Source: Bacteroidales bacterium M6 (GTDB lineage Bacteria > Bacteroidota > Bacteroidia > Bacteroidales > Muribaculaceae). Taken from it: a DNA stretch of 64,000 nucleotides. A model generated the notes under the pieces. It was given only the letters and a program-made list of their open reading frames with translations. It made no database searches and was not told where the DNA came from. The stretch spans positions 8,546 to 72,545 of the forward strand of contig LUJQ01000061.1 of the NCBI GenBank assembly GCA_001689485.1, in the 5' to 3' direction. A program made the translations under genes and the position numbers. Shown piece after piece: positions 55,136 through 63,973 of the stretch; position 1 is the stretch's first letter, and every line of letters starts with the position of its first letter.

Positions 55136-55192
55136 ACTTACAACTTATAACTTATAACTTACAACTTATAACTTACGACTTGCCACTTACAA
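55136..55192. repeat. Heptamer array at the 3' end of the CCA-adding enzyme gene
   Basis: Units CTTACAA, CTTATAA, CTTATAA, CTTACAA, CTTATAA, CTTACGA, CTTGCCA, CTTACAA follow one another. The array extends about 20 bases into the 3' end of the gene ending at 55173, so the last codons (KVVSGKS) are formed by repeat units. Confidence 0.82.
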
Positions 55193-56597
55193 CCTTCACC
55201 CCCAACGCCTCCTCGGCATAAGCTATCATCAGCCTACGTGCCGCCTCATGCTCGTTAGGGATTTCACCGTCGAGAATGGCATTCTTTATCCGTTCCTTTA
55301 TTATCCCGACCTCGCGGCATTCCCCAAGGCCGAAAGTCTCCATAATTTCAATACCGTCGACAGGGGGCTGGAAATTCCGGATACGGTCACGCTCCTCCAG
55401 TTCCACCATCTTTTGCCGCACAAGGTCGTAGTTCGCCTTGTAACGCTCCACCTTGTCGCGGTTTTTCGATGTAATATCAGCCGAGCATAGAAGCATCAGG
55501 TCATCGATATCGTCGCCAGCATCGAAAAGCAGACGCCTTACGGCAGAATCCGTCACCTCATCCTCGACCAACGCAATCGGACGCATATGAAGCTCCACAA
55601 GCTTCTGCACATACTTCATTTTGTCGTTAAGCGGGAACTTCATTTTGCGGAACAGGCGCGGCACCATTTTGGCCCCTACGGCATTATGCCCGTGAAACGT
55701 CCATCCGAGCTTGTCATCCCAACGTTTGGTCACAGGCTTGGCAATATCATGCAGCAAGGCACCCCAACGGAGCCACACATTGTCGCTCTCCGACGCCACA
55801 TTGTCAAGCACCGCCATCGTGTGATAGAAATTATCCTTATGCCCTATGCCCTTCACCAGTTCCACTCCGCGCAAAGCCTGGAGTTCGGGGAAAATGAGGC
55901 GCAGCAGTCCCGACTTCAGCAAAAGCACCCAGCCGGTCGACGGACGTGGCGAACGCATAATCTTCATCAACTCGTCCATTACGCGTTCACGCGATATTAT
56001 CGATATGCGCCGGGCATTACGCCGTATCGCCTCAAACGTTTCAGGCACTATATCGAAACCGAGCTGTGTGGCAAAACGGATGGCACGCATCATGCGCAAA
56101 GGGTCGTCGCTGAACGTCACATCCGGGTCAAGCGGTGTGCGGATAAGCCGGGCATCCAGGTCGGCGACACCCCCGTACATATCGACCAGTTCCCCGAACC
56201 GGCCGCTGTTGACACACACCGCCATGGCGTTGACGGTGAAATCACGTCTCGATATGTCGTCGGCCAAAGTGCCGTCCTCCACAATCGGGTTACGGCTTTC
56301 ACGACGGTAGGATTCCTTTCTCGCCCCGACGAATTCCAATTCGACCGAACGCGATTTCACCTGCGCGGTTCCAAAATTGCGGAATACCGACAGATGGCTG
56401 CCATGGATTTTTTTCGCGACTTCCGATGCGACCTCTATGCCGCTACCAACCGTAACGAAATCGATATCCTTCGACGGGCGTCCCAGCAAAAGGTCACGCA
56501 CATATCCCCCCACCACGTAGCATTCGCGCCCTAATGCGTCGGCAGCCTCCCCTACGAGGTGAAACACGGGGTGTTCTATCTTCTCACAAAGATTCAT
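55173..56597 (-). CDS. CCA-adding tRNA nucleotidyltransferase with HD domain
   Basis: The 474-residue enzyme adds or repairs the 3' CCA of tRNAs; the tRNA in this window lacks an encoded CCA. The class II nucleotidyltransferase head has GGYVRDLLLGRPSKDIDFV, with the metal-binding DID, and REFTVNA-like RRDFTVNAMAV, then RFATQLGF. The HD domain contains LLHDIAKP near residue 280. A C-terminal helical part follows. Its start overlaps the M24 peptidase stop by four bases. The extreme C-terminus is encoded by heptamer repeat units. Confidence 0.93.
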   Translation of the reverse strand: MNLCEKIEHPVFHLVGEAADALGRECYVVGGYVRDLLLGRPSKDIDFVTVGSGIEVASEVAKKIHGSHLSVFRNFGTAQVKSRSVELEFVGARKESYRRESRNPIVEDGTLADDISRRDFTVNAMAVCVNSGRFGELVDMYGGVADLDARLIRTPLDPDVTFSDDPLRMMRAIRFATQLGFDIVPETFEAIRRNARRISIISRERVMDELMKIMRSPRPSTGWVLLLKSGLLRLIFPELQALRGVELVKGIGHKDNFYHTMAVLDNVASESDNVWLRWGALLHDIAKPVTKRWDDKLGWTFHGHNAVGAKMVPRLFRKMKFPLNDKMKYVQKLVELHMRPIALVEDEVTDSAVRRLLFDAGDDIDDLMLLCSADITSKNRDKVERYKANYDLVRQKMVELEERDRIRNFQPPVDGIEIMETFGLGECREVGIIKERIKNAILDGEIPNEHEAARRLMIAYAEEALGVKVVSGKS

Positions 56598-57778
56598 GAC
56601 AGGGGGATAATCTCTTCAGGGGCATTTGTAAGTTTCTCTACACCGGCGGAGGTGATATAATAGGTGTTCTCAATGCCGACGGCACCCACCTCGGGGATGA
56701 CGAATTTAGGTTCAAGCGCCACCATGTTGCCCTCTTCAAGAATGTCGCGGCTGCGTGGTGCAATCACCGGAAGCTCGTTTATCTCGATGCCGAGGCCATG
56801 CCCCACAAAGGCGGCATGCTGCCTGTGTCCCATGAAATAGCGTTCAAGCCCACGTTCTTCAACCAGGTCGGCAATCATTCGGAAAATAACCTTTGCCTCG
56901 ACACCGGGAAGGGCTTCCCGTTCAAACAGACGGCAGATGTCGAGCGAACACTGATGGCAACGATGCGCCAACTCAGGCAGGTGGCCCGACGAAAACACAC
57001 GGGTCATGTCGGTCATATAGCCCGTGAAATCGCCGTTTACGTCAATCATCACGGCTTTACCCCCGGTTATAGCCTCACCTGAAGCCCCCACCGGGATTGA
57101 GGCGTTCAGACCGCCTCCCCCCATGGCAAAATCATAGGGTGTAGGCACATCCGCATTACGGCCGCAAAGCACATTGCCCATGAAAATCTCCATCGAGCCG
57201 CCCGAAATGCGGAACATCCCAAGGCATCCTTCCAACCGGCTGACACGCTCGATTTCAACCTGTAGCTCATGGTCGGTCATACCGGCCTCATACAATCCGG
57301 GGATTTTTCTGTAGACGGCCTCATGCTTTAAACCCGACAGCCGCATCAACCCTGCCTCAAACGGGGTTTTAACCGAACGTGCCTTTCGCAGCAACGCAGA
57401 GCCGTCGGTCACCCGTGCATGCGGGAAAAGCGCAGCCAAACGGTTCACAAGGTTATACGACGCCAAATCAAACTCCAGGGCAAGCACCTGCGGGAGTCCG
57501 GCCCCGGATTGTTCCAGCAATCCGGGTATATCCTCCGGCTTGCGTATATATCTCACCGCATCGCCTTCCAGTCCGACAGGGCGCCTCACAAACCAAAGCG
57601 CATCCCCCTCGGCAGGAATATATGCATAACCGGCAAACACCCGCCCGCAAAGATAAAACAGGTTGGCGTTGTCACTTACAATCAAGCCGTCGATACCCGC
57701 CTCATGGAGCATTGCCTGCACCTTCCCGTGGCGCAACGCAACCTCATCAGAGGGGAGTAATATCAAATTCTCATCCAT
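56594..57778 (-). CDS. M24-family aminopeptidase (Xaa-Pro aminopeptidase-like)
   Basis: The 394-residue protein has a creatinase-type N-domain (about 1-150) and a pita-bread C-domain with the metal ligands in MIDVNGDFTGYMTDMTRVF (two Asp), GHGLGIEINE (His), VALEPKFV (Glu) and GIENTYYI (Glu). It should cleave the N-terminal residue from peptides, most likely with proline second. The N-domain is shorter than in classic PepP. Neighbours are the CCA enzyme (four-base overlap) and gldH two bases upstream. Confidence 0.88.
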   Translation of the reverse strand: MDENLILLPSDEVALRHGKVQAMLHEAGIDGLIVSDNANLFYLCGRVFAGYAYIPAEGDALWFVRRPVGLEGDAVRYIRKPEDIPGLLEQSGAGLPQVLALEFDLASYNLVNRLAALFPHARVTDGSALLRKARSVKTPFEAGLMRLSGLKHEAVYRKIPGLYEAGMTDHELQVEIERVSRLEGCLGMFRISGGSMEIFMGNVLCGRNADVPTPYDFAMGGGGLNASIPVGASGEAITGGKAVMIDVNGDFTGYMTDMTRVFSSGHLPELAHRCHQCSLDICRLFEREALPGVEAKVIFRMIADLVEERGLERYFMGHRQHAAFVGHGLGIEINELPVIAPRSRDILEEGNMVALEPKFVIPEVGAVGIENTYYITSAGVEKLTNAPEEIIPLS

Positions 57779-57780
57779 CT

Positions 57781-58257
57781 TTAATACTGATTTTTATCAG
57801 GAACAAAGAACAGACCCGCCTGGTTGACACCACGCAGGGTGTCGGTGCGCATCAGGTGACGTATCCTGACCTTTGTTCCCGAAGCATGAACCGTGCGTCC
57901 CAGCGTATCGGAAACCTGGAAGGAGGTGCCGATGCCGCTCCCCCGCCACTGCCCGTAGGAGCCTGCAAGCTCTATGTCGACAGTGTCGCGCACTTCCCTG
58001 CCCCTGTCTTCATGAATCACCTCGAGGCGTATTTCGGTGAAAGGATAGCTGTTGTCATGACGCAGTGCCACCACAAACCGCCCGGAACATAACGAGTCGG
58101 AATGCACCGGGGTGAAGAACACCTCCTCACCGAAACGCCACCCTTCCGGCAAAATCCTGTGATATTCGCTGTAAAGGTTACGTTTACCATCAATGCATGC
58201 CGGGAGGATAAGCCCCGCCATAATCGCACACATTGATAGTCTGAACGTTCCCTTCAT
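57781..58257 (-). CDS. gldH: Gliding-motility-type lipoprotein GldH
   Basis: The 158-residue lipoprotein (lipobox in GLILPAC) matches GldH: NLYSEYHRILPEGWRFGEEVFFTPVHSDS, FVVALRHDNSYPFTEIRLEV, GIGTSFQVSDT and LRGVNQAGLF. GldH is needed for gliding in Flavobacterium but is widespread in non-gliding Bacteroidetes, where its role is unclear. Here it follows ricT by 15 bases, a conserved neighbourhood in this phylum. Confidence 0.9.
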   Translation of the reverse strand: MKGTFRLSMCAIMAGLILPACIDGKRNLYSEYHRILPEGWRFGEEVFFTPVHSDSLCSGRFVVALRHDNSYPFTEIRLEVIHEDRGREVRDTVDIELAGSYGQWRGSGIGTSFQVSDTLGRTVHASGTKVRIRHLMRTDTLRGVNQAGLFFVPDKNQY

Positions 58258-58272
58258 TCTGCCGCAATTCGG

Positions 58273-59820
58273 TTATTCTGTTGTCTGAGGTTTCGGGGAA
58301 GCAGGGTTCGAAGCCGCCCCCGGCGCCCCCTTTTTAGGCTTCTGCCTGTCCGGCCTACGGCCATTGTGCCGTTCACGCCGTTCCGTCGAGCCGTTTTCCG
58401 GGCCTTCAACCCGCTCGGGGCGGTCGGAACGCTCCTGACGCTCGGAATTTCTCTCACGGTTGTCGCGCCTACGGTTCTGCTGGCGCTCACCTTGCGGTTT
58501 CGCACCTGGTTCTGATTTACGGGCAGCGCCATCACCTTGCGACGGCGACTGGGCCTGCGACTGGTCTTTCGCACCTTCACGCTGGCGTTTCTCCCTTCTG
58601 CCGTCATCTTTGCGGCGCTTCTTCTTTTTCTTATCGAAACGGGTAAGTGAATCCTGCCCCAGTATGTCGGCATATTCCGAACGCGGCTTGTCTTCGGCCA
58701 CTTCCTCCTTGAGGGTAAGGGGCTTTTCGCCACGCTTGTTCATTGCGGCCACCTCCAACGCCCGCTGTGCCGAAAGCGTCACGAGGTTGGCAGGCACATG
58801 CTTGTCGGTGGAATATGTGATTTCCCCCTTGAATATGTCGGCCTTGAAATAATAATAGGTCGAATCAGCCGTTTCCAGACGCACGTCCTTGCCCGGCAGC
58901 TTGCGCGACGCCTCCACATAGGAGTCGACCTCGAAATTAAGGCAACATTTGAGTTTTGCACATTGCCCGGCAAGTTTCTGCGGGTTGAGCGATATATCCT
59001 GGTAACGTGCCGCGCCTGTGGAAACACTTACGAAACTGGTCATCCATGTGGTGCAGCACAACGGACGCCCGCATGGGCCGATGCCCCCTATGCGTCCGGC
59101 TTCCTGGCGGGCACCGATCTGCTTCATCTCGATACGCACCTTGAATGTTTCGGCCAGCACCTTTATGAGCTGGCGGAAATCGACACGCTCGTCGGCAATA
59201 TAGTAGAATATGGCCTTGTTGCCGTCACCTTGATACTCCACGTCGCCGATTTTCATGTTGAGCTGAAGGCTCGACGCGATTTTACGGGCACGGATCATGG
59301 TGTCGTTTTCCAGCGCTTTGGCTTTTTCGTAGCGTTCAAGGTCTGAGGCTTTGGCTTTGCGGAAAACCCGGAGCTTCTCGGCATCAGGCTTGATATTGGC
59401 TTTCCGCATCTGCAGGCGCACGAGTGCGCCCGTTAGCGACACCTGGCCTATGTCATGACCGGGCGATGCCTCCACGGCCACCATATCGCCGATTTCCAAA
59501 GGTATGCCGGTGGAATTCAGATAATACCCTTTGCGGGTGTTCTTGAATTGCACCTCGACCATATCGTCGTCGGCATATCCGCCAGGGATATCCTCGAAGT
59601 AGTTGAAGCTGTGCAGCTTGCTGCGGATTTCGCCACAACCGCCGCAGCCTGAGGCGCATCCCCTGCCTGCGGCGCCGCAACCACCTTCACCACGGTTGCA
59701 GGCACCCTCGGCACAGCCCCCGCAGTTGTCGCAGTCGCCCTTGCCGTCACCCTTACGGGGACAGCCGGCACATCCGCCGCCACAACAATCCTTGTTTATT
59801 GGTTCCTCTTTCTGAGACAT
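58273..59820 (-). CDS. ricT: RicT/YaaT-like PSP1-domain protein with Cys-rich head and Arg-rich tail
   Basis: The 515-residue protein has a conserved PSP1 core (about 90-310): MVEVQFKNTRKGYYLN, RKAKASDLERYEKAK, FYYIADERVDFRQLIKVL, IGGIGPCGRPLCCTTW, SLNPQKLAGQCAKLKCCLNFE. The conserved Cys residues in the last two segments are those that bind iron-sulfur in the RicAFT complex. The N-terminal 65 residues add 12 more Cys in Gly-rich CxxC-like pairs. The C-terminal about 120 residues are highly charged and Arg/Glu/Gln-rich, probably disordered and RNA-binding. rny, coding for RNase Y, is its upstream neighbour, which suits the known RicT-RNase Y link in Bacillus. Confidence 0.9.
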   Translation of the reverse strand: MSQKEEPINKDCCGGGCAGCPRKGDGKGDCDNCGGCAEGACNRGEGGCGAAGRGCASGCGGCGEIRSKLHSFNYFEDIPGGYADDDMVEVQFKNTRKGYYLNSTGIPLEIGDMVAVEASPGHDIGQVSLTGALVRLQMRKANIKPDAEKLRVFRKAKASDLERYEKAKALENDTMIRARKIASSLQLNMKIGDVEYQGDGNKAIFYYIADERVDFRQLIKVLAETFKVRIEMKQIGARQEAGRIGGIGPCGRPLCCTTWMTSFVSVSTGAARYQDISLNPQKLAGQCAKLKCCLNFEVDSYVEASRKLPGKDVRLETADSTYYYFKADIFKGEITYSTDKHVPANLVTLSAQRALEVAAMNKRGEKPLTLKEEVAEDKPRSEYADILGQDSLTRFDKKKKKRRKDDGRREKRQREGAKDQSQAQSPSQGDGAARKSEPGAKPQGERQQNRRRDNRERNSERQERSDRPERVEGPENGSTERRERHNGRRPDRQKPKKGAPGAASNPASPKPQTTE

Positions 59821-59844
59821 TAAGAGTTCGTTTTTAAGCGATTG

Positions 59845-61386
59845 TTATTTGGCGAAGCTTACGGCACGAGTTTCGCGGATAACGGTGATTTTCACCTGTC
59901 CGGGATATGTCATTTCGTCCTGTATGCGCTTTGCGATTTCATTCGACAGGCTTTCGGTTTCGGCATCGTCGATTTTATCGGCACCAACGATTACACGCAA
60001 CTCGCGGCCGGCCTGGATGGCATAGGTCTTTATTACGCCGGGATACGACAGGGCGAGCTGTTCGAGGTCGTTGAGACGCTTGATATAGGCTTCCACTATT
60101 TCACGGCGGGCGCCGGGACGGGCGCCCGAAATGGCATCGCACACCTGCACGATGGGGGCAAGCAGCGTTGTCTGTTCCACCTCGTCGTGGTGCGCGCCTA
60201 TGGCGTTGCATATTTCAGGTTTCTCCTTGCAGCGTTCGGCAATCTTCATGCCGAGGATTGCGTGCGGCAGTTCGGGTTCCTCGTCAGGCACTTTGCCTAT
60301 GTCGTGCAACAACCCGGCACGGCGGGCCTTCTTCGGGTTCAACCCAAGTTCGGATGCCATAATGGCGCAGAGGTTGGCGGTTTCGCGTGCATGCTGCAGA
60401 AGGTTCTGACCGTAGCTCGAACGATATTTCATCTTACCGATCATGCGGATAAGGTCGGGGTGCAGGCCGTGGATACCCAGGTCGATAGCTGTGCGCTTAC
60501 CAGTTTCCACAATCTCCTCCTCAATCTGTTTGCGCACCTTGTTGACAACCTCCTCGATTCGGGCGGGGTGAATGCGGCCGTCGGCCACAAGCTGGTGAAG
60601 GGCCAGGCGGGCGATTTCGCGGCGCACAGGGTCGAAGCCCGACAGCACGATTGCCTCGGGGGTGTCGTCGACTATGATTTCAATCCCGGTAGCGGCTTCG
60701 AGGGCACGGATGTTACGGCCTTCGCGCCCGATTATGCGCCCCTTGATTTCATCGGAATCGATATGGAACACGGTTACGGAGTTTTCAATGGCGGCCTCGG
60801 TGGCGACACGCTGTATCGACTGGATTACGATACGCTTTGCCTCCTTGTTGGCTGTCATCTTGGCCTCGTCCATAATTTCGTTGATATACTGGGCGGCAGC
60901 CGTCTTGGCCTCATCCTTGAGCGATTCTACAAGTTTTTCCCTGGCTTCCTCCGACGAAAGGCCGGAGATATGTTCCAATGTATCCTGCGCCACACGTTTC
61001 AGCTTGTCCAGTTCCTCCTTGCGGGTCTCGATTACCGATTCCTCGGCGTTGAGGCGCTGGCGCACCGCGTCGAGTTCGTTGCGCTGGCGCTGGTTCTCGC
61101 TCTGCTGCTGGTTGAGCTGCATTTCACGCTGCTTCATCTTTGCTTCCGCCGACTGCACGCGGCCAAGGCGCTGGTTGGCTTGCTTTTCAGCCTCATCCTT
61201 TATCTTGATGCCCTCTTCACGGCCTTTGAGAAGCTCCTTCTGACGTATCACTTCCGCTTCACGGGCGGCTTCGTCGAGAATCGTTTTTGCACGGCTGCGT
61301 GCCATTGACTTCTGCACCGCGATGGTTGCAAACGCACCCACGGCAAGTGCCACAACGGCTATCGCCAAATAGATAATGAAATTCAT
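59845..61386 (-). CDS. rny: Ribonuclease Y
   Basis: RNase Y is a membrane-anchored endonuclease that starts mRNA decay. The 513-residue protein has an N-terminal helix ([21 protein letters not shown]), a long charged coiled coil (about 30-200), and a KH domain containing [38 protein letters not shown]. The HD domain has [12 protein letters not shown] near residue 360, with its metal His and Asp. The upstream neighbour is a structured RNA and zapA, the downstream one ricT, as expected in this phylum. Confidence 0.96.
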   Translation of the reverse strand: MNFIIYLAIAVVALAVGAFATIAVQKSMARSRAKTILDEAAREAEVIRQKELLKGREEGIKIKDEAEKQANQRLGRVQSAEAKMKQREMQLNQQQSENQRQRNELDAVRQRLNAEESVIETRKEELDKLKRVAQDTLEHISGLSSEEAREKLVESLKDEAKTAAAQYINEIMDEAKMTANKEAKRIVIQSIQRVATEAAIENSVTVFHIDSDEIKGRIIGREGRNIRALEAATGIEIIVDDTPEAIVLSGFDPVRREIARLALHQLVADGRIHPARIEEVVNKVRKQIEEEIVETGKRTAIDLGIHGLHPDLIRMIGKMKYRSSYGQNLLQHARETANLCAIMASELGLNPKKARRAGLLHDIGKVPDEEPELPHAILGMKIAERCKEKPEICNAIGAHHDEVEQTTLLAPIVQVCDAISGARPGARREIVEAYIKRLNDLEQLALSYPGVIKTYAIQAGRELRVIVGADKIDDAETESLSNEIAKRIQDEMTYPGQVKITVIRETRAVSFAK

Positions 61387-61420
61387 TGTTTAGGGTTATA
61401 GTTGTTTGTTAAGGTTAAAA

Positions 61421-61535
61421 TAAAAAACGCGCCCGAACCTGCATCTGGCAACAAGGAGGACACGGCGATAACCACCTGCCTCCGGCAGGGGTGAAGCCGT
61501 TGCCTCCGGCCGTCAGACCGGATTCAGCGCGGGAA
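61421..61535 (-). ncRNA. Structured RNA between zapA and rny (6S-like candidate)
   Basis: On the minus strand a closing stem, CGCGC-x-GAATC with GGTTC-xx-GCGCG, ends in TTTTTT. Inside, TCTG/CAGA and GGCAAC/GTTGCC pair, then ACGGC/GCCGT, then a top hairpin CACC and CCTGCC-GGA-GGCAGG with GGTG. A bulge GTCCTCCTT is left on one side. The nested rod with an internal bulge and terminator resembles 6S RNA, and 6S RNA genes often lie beside zapA in other phyla. Identity as 6S is inference; an attenuator or UTR structure of rny is the alternative. Confidence 0.45.
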
Positions 61536-61587
61536 AACAATTCTCAAATCAAACGCCTCACCCCGCCACAATGGGGATGAGACAGGT

Positions 61588-61896
61588 TTACAAATCCTTT
61601 TCAGGGTCGCCCACGTCGAGCAGGATCTCGTCGAGACGCGACTCGAAAGCCCCCAACATGTCGGCAGCGCTTTGCACGGCCGCGTTTTGGGTGAAAAACA
61701 GCTCTGCAAACCTGAACGCCACCATCGCCAGGACCTCTGTCGACGACTTGCTTTTGAATTTCGTGCTCCACGAATTCCAAAGGCGGTTGACGTTATATTC
61801 CGCCGTGCGAATCACCTCTTCATCCTCCCGTTTGATGGACAACGGAATCGGAGCCTGATTTGCAATGCGTATCGTTATATTCAGTTTATCATTCAT
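61588..61896 (-). CDS. zapA: Cell division protein ZapA
   Basis: The 102-residue protein bundles FtsZ filaments. It starts MNDKLNITIRIANQAPIPLSIKREDEEVIRTAEYNVNRLWNSW, which matches ZapA including the conserved IR-EDEE-x-IR region, followed by a helix for dimerisation (LAMVAFRFAELFF) and an acidic tail. The ATG at 61896 is chosen by family comparison; a longer frame upstream is not ZapA-like. Its upstream neighbour is a coiled-coil protein gene. Confidence 0.88.
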   Translation of the reverse strand: MNDKLNITIRIANQAPIPLSIKREDEEVIRTAEYNVNRLWNSWSTKFKSKSSTEVLAMVAFRFAELFFTQNAAVQSAADMLGAFESRLDEILLDVGDPEKDL

Positions 61897-62002
61897 AGTG
61901 TCATCAACAGGGCCGGAAGCCCCCGGATTGAAAGCATGGTCAAGCCATATGCGCCCTGAGAGGGAGAGAGAGTCACCGTATGTCATACGGCCGCTTCCGG
62001 GT

Positions 62003-62296
62003 TCATTCGTTAAGCTCCGTGATGCACTTGTCGATTTCCCGCAACAATTCGGTAAGCAGCGCCCGCGAACGGGCCACATCACCCCGCGACGGGGTTAGGG
62101 TAGTGGCGATTTTGAGGAATTCCACCTCGGTGCGCAGTCTTTCGTTCTCCGCCCTGAGGCTTCCGACCTCCGCTTCCAGCTCACGTATCCGCCCCACAGC
62201 CTGCTGCCGCTGCTGCCTGATTAAAGCATAACGGTCCAACAATATCTGGGTTTTGGCATTTATGCGGTCAATGGTTTGCTGAAGCTCGCCGGCCAT
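62003..62296 (-). CDS. Small coiled-coil protein upstream of zapA
   Basis: The 97-residue protein is almost one continuous helix (about 5-65) with heptads rich in Leu, Arg, Glu and Gln (IRELEAEVGSLRAENERLRTEVEFLK), then a short tail. The family is not certain. In Bacteroidetes a small coiled-coil gene commonly precedes zapA and is sometimes likened to ZapB, a division-ring coiled coil, but sequence alone does not prove it. It has its own promoter 18 bases upstream and is separated from zapA by 106 bases. Confidence 0.75.
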   Translation of the reverse strand: MAGELQQTIDRINAKTQILLDRYALIRQQRQQAVGRIRELEAEVGSLRAENERLRTEVEFLKIATTLTPSRGDVARSRALLTELLREIDKCITELNE

Positions 62297-62313
62297 ACTT
62301 ATCCAAATTTTTA

Positions 62314-62321
62314 CAAAAGTA
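62314..62321 (-). promoter_or_regulatory. -7 promoter box of the coiled-coil gene and zapA
   Basis: On the minus strand TACTTTTG matches TAnnTTTG, 17 bases before the start codon. Confidence 0.6.
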
Positions 62322-62669
62322 AGAAAAATCCCCGATACCCGCCCAATCCGCTACCCGTTTTCTTTAAATTTTCTTCAGAGCGGGCTTAAATCCAAAACAT
62401 AAGCAGGGCGCCAAAGGAAAAGCAGCATCACCCGAATTGCATTTAAACGGAAACCCGTCAAACTGGGCGGTTCCCTGCATCCGGCACAGAAAAGGCAACA
62501 TATCAAATCATATATTTGGCATGTCGCCTGAAATAAAGTCCAGCCCGCCTGTGCGGGGAGAGGAAGCGCAGAAACGCAATGACCTGCCTCCCCTATCTAG
62601 TTGAAATTTTGCATAAGGAACCCATCGACACATAAACCGGGCTCATAACATGCCTGCAACGCGCCAGGC
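62322..62669. other. Intergenic region between the sigma factor and the coiled-coil gene
   Basis: The region holds an imperfect hairpin (62494-62528: GGCAACATATCAAAT with ATTTGGCATGTCGCC) resembling the hairpin at 51744-51788, probably the sigma-factor terminator. I see no gene in it. Confidence 0.6.
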
Positions 62670-63260
62670 TCAGCGGGTGAGCACTATATTTTTGTCGGAG
62701 GCGATGCGGCGCATGTTGAGCACCGCGTAACGCATGCGGCCAAGGGCGGTGTTGATGCTGACGCCGGTGGCCTCGGCAATCTCCTTGAAGCTCATATTGC
62801 GGTAGAAGCGCATGTCGAGCACCTCGCGCTGCGAATCGGGAAGGGAGTCCATGATGCGGCGCACGTCGGTGTTGATCTGCCCCGTAACCATCACATCCTC
62901 TATGTTTTCCTCGCTCAGGTCGCGACGGTTGAGCACGTCGGTATCCTCGTTGTCGACCGAAACCGTGTTCTCGCTCTTCTCCTGACGGAAATAGTCGATA
63001 ATAAGGTTGTGGGCGATACGCGTAATCCAGGCCGAGAACTTCCCGGCATCGGTGTAACGCCCCTGGCGTATGGTCATGATTGCCTTGACGAAGGTTTCCT
63101 GAAACACGTCATCGGCCACGTCCTTGTTCTTTACGATATTCAATATATAGGTAAACACGCGGTTCTGATGCCTGCGGAGCAGTGTGTCGAAGGCGGCGTT
63201 GTCACCGTTTGCGTAAGCGGCCACCAGCTTTTCGTCGGCAAGCCGTGTCATCTTCTGCAT
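62670..63260 (-). CDS. Sigma-70 family (ECF-type) RNA polymerase sigma factor
   Basis: The 196-residue protein has sigma region 2 (about 25-95: HQNRVFTYILNIVKNKDVADDVFQETFVKA, FSAWITRIAHNLIIDYFRQ) and region 4 (about 130-185: LPDSQREVLDMRFYRNMSFKEIAEATGVSINTALGRMRYAV) with a helix-turn-helix. The acidic linker between them is typical. No anti-sigma gene adjoins it, so its control is unclear; related copies in Bacteroidetes are constitutive rather than membrane-signalled. It has a promoter at 63411-63418 and a 150-base GC-rich leader. Confidence 0.92.
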   Translation of the reverse strand: MQKMTRLADEKLVAAYANGDNAAFDTLLRRHQNRVFTYILNIVKNKDVADDVFQETFVKAIMTIRQGRYTDAGKFSAWITRIAHNLIIDYFRQEKSENTVSVDNEDTDVLNRRDLSEENIEDVMVTGQINTDVRRIMDSLPDSQREVLDMRFYRNMSFKEIAEATGVSINTALGRMRYAVLNMRRIASDKNIVLTR

Positions 63261-63410
63261 TGTGTAGTAAATGTGGGTTAAGATTAAGTAGAGGTAATCT
63301 ATAGGCAGAAAGGGTTTTGTTAACGCCCGTGGGCACGAATGCCCCGACGGGGATAAACTCAGGTTAAAATGGTTACCGGCATCCGCCGGCTGTCCGGCCG
63401 ATGCTTAATG

Positions 63411-63418
63411 CAAAGGTA
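63411..63418 (-). promoter_or_regulatory. -7 promoter box of the sigma factor gene
   Basis: On the minus strand TACCTTTG matches TAnnTTTG, with a TTG about 20 bases further upstream as a possible -33. The leader to 63260 includes a GCCGG-type hairpin near 63376-63400. Confidence 0.62.
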
Positions 63419-63889
63419 AGAAAATCCCCTGTAACAACCAAGCTCCGGCAATTGTTTTTAACGTTTTTATCCTTTTGCCGCACAATAATACGCAACAGCA
63501 AGCGTTAGCACGCACCGCCAACGCACACTCTGCGACAAATTTTCCACACGCCGCAAAATAATCTGCCCACAGGAGCGTTATATACATGAGTTATAGAAGA
63601 TTAATCCCAAACAACAGACTCATCCAGCATTAACAACTTAAAAACTAACCGCTAACGGCTCATGCCGCATCTACGTGCCTATGAAGAATGTCTCTACCCC
63701 GTCAAAAAACAACGGCACCGAACCCTGCACCCGCCCCAGACGCAACCCGGCCTCACCGCGCAAATCAACCCTGATTCTGATAAGGCAGTTCGCAAGGGCA
63801 TACAGCTGCCAGCCCGCCATGCCGGTCGCACTTGGCAGTTTTATAGCAAATTAACCGCCGCAGGATTTTGCCGCTAAAGGAAAAATCAC
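63419..63889. other. Intergenic region without recognised genes
   Basis: About 470 bases between the sigma-factor promoter and the rpsF promoter. Several short reading frames occur but none has family resemblance or a promoter. I see no RNA gene or repeat that I can name. Confidence 0.5.
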
Positions 63890-63897
63890 TAACTTTG
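63890..63897 (+). promoter_or_regulatory. -7 promoter box of rpsF
   Basis: TAACTTTG matches TAnnTTTG, three bases before the leader hairpin. Confidence 0.7.
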
Positions 63898-63899
63898 CA

Positions 63900-63938
63900 G
63901 CCGTTTGACGCAGCGCATTGGCGCCGGCGCCAAACGGC
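63900..63938 (+). promoter_or_regulatory. rpsF leader hairpin, candidate S6:S18 autoregulatory motif
   Basis: GCCGTTTG (63900-63907) pairs with CAAACGGC (63931-63938). Inside, GCGC/GCGC can pair around ATTG, leaving ACGCA on one side and a CGGCGC bulge containing CCG-type bases on the other. Known S6:S18 leaders have a CCG bulge mimicking the rRNA site. The centre is also a 16-bp palindrome (TTGGCGCCGGCGCCAA), so a plain long hairpin is the alternative. Confidence 0.45.
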
Positions 63939-63973
63939 CTTTTATTAAATCATTAAATAACATTCAGTTACAA

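Noticed and set aside
58254..58733. Arg-rich reading frame overlapping the ricT tail
   Set aside because: It is the shifted frame of a low-complexity charged region and shows no independent start or family.
61421..61535. SRP (4.5S) RNA
   Set aside because: The conserved GGAAGGAAGCAG-type core of SRP RNA is absent.
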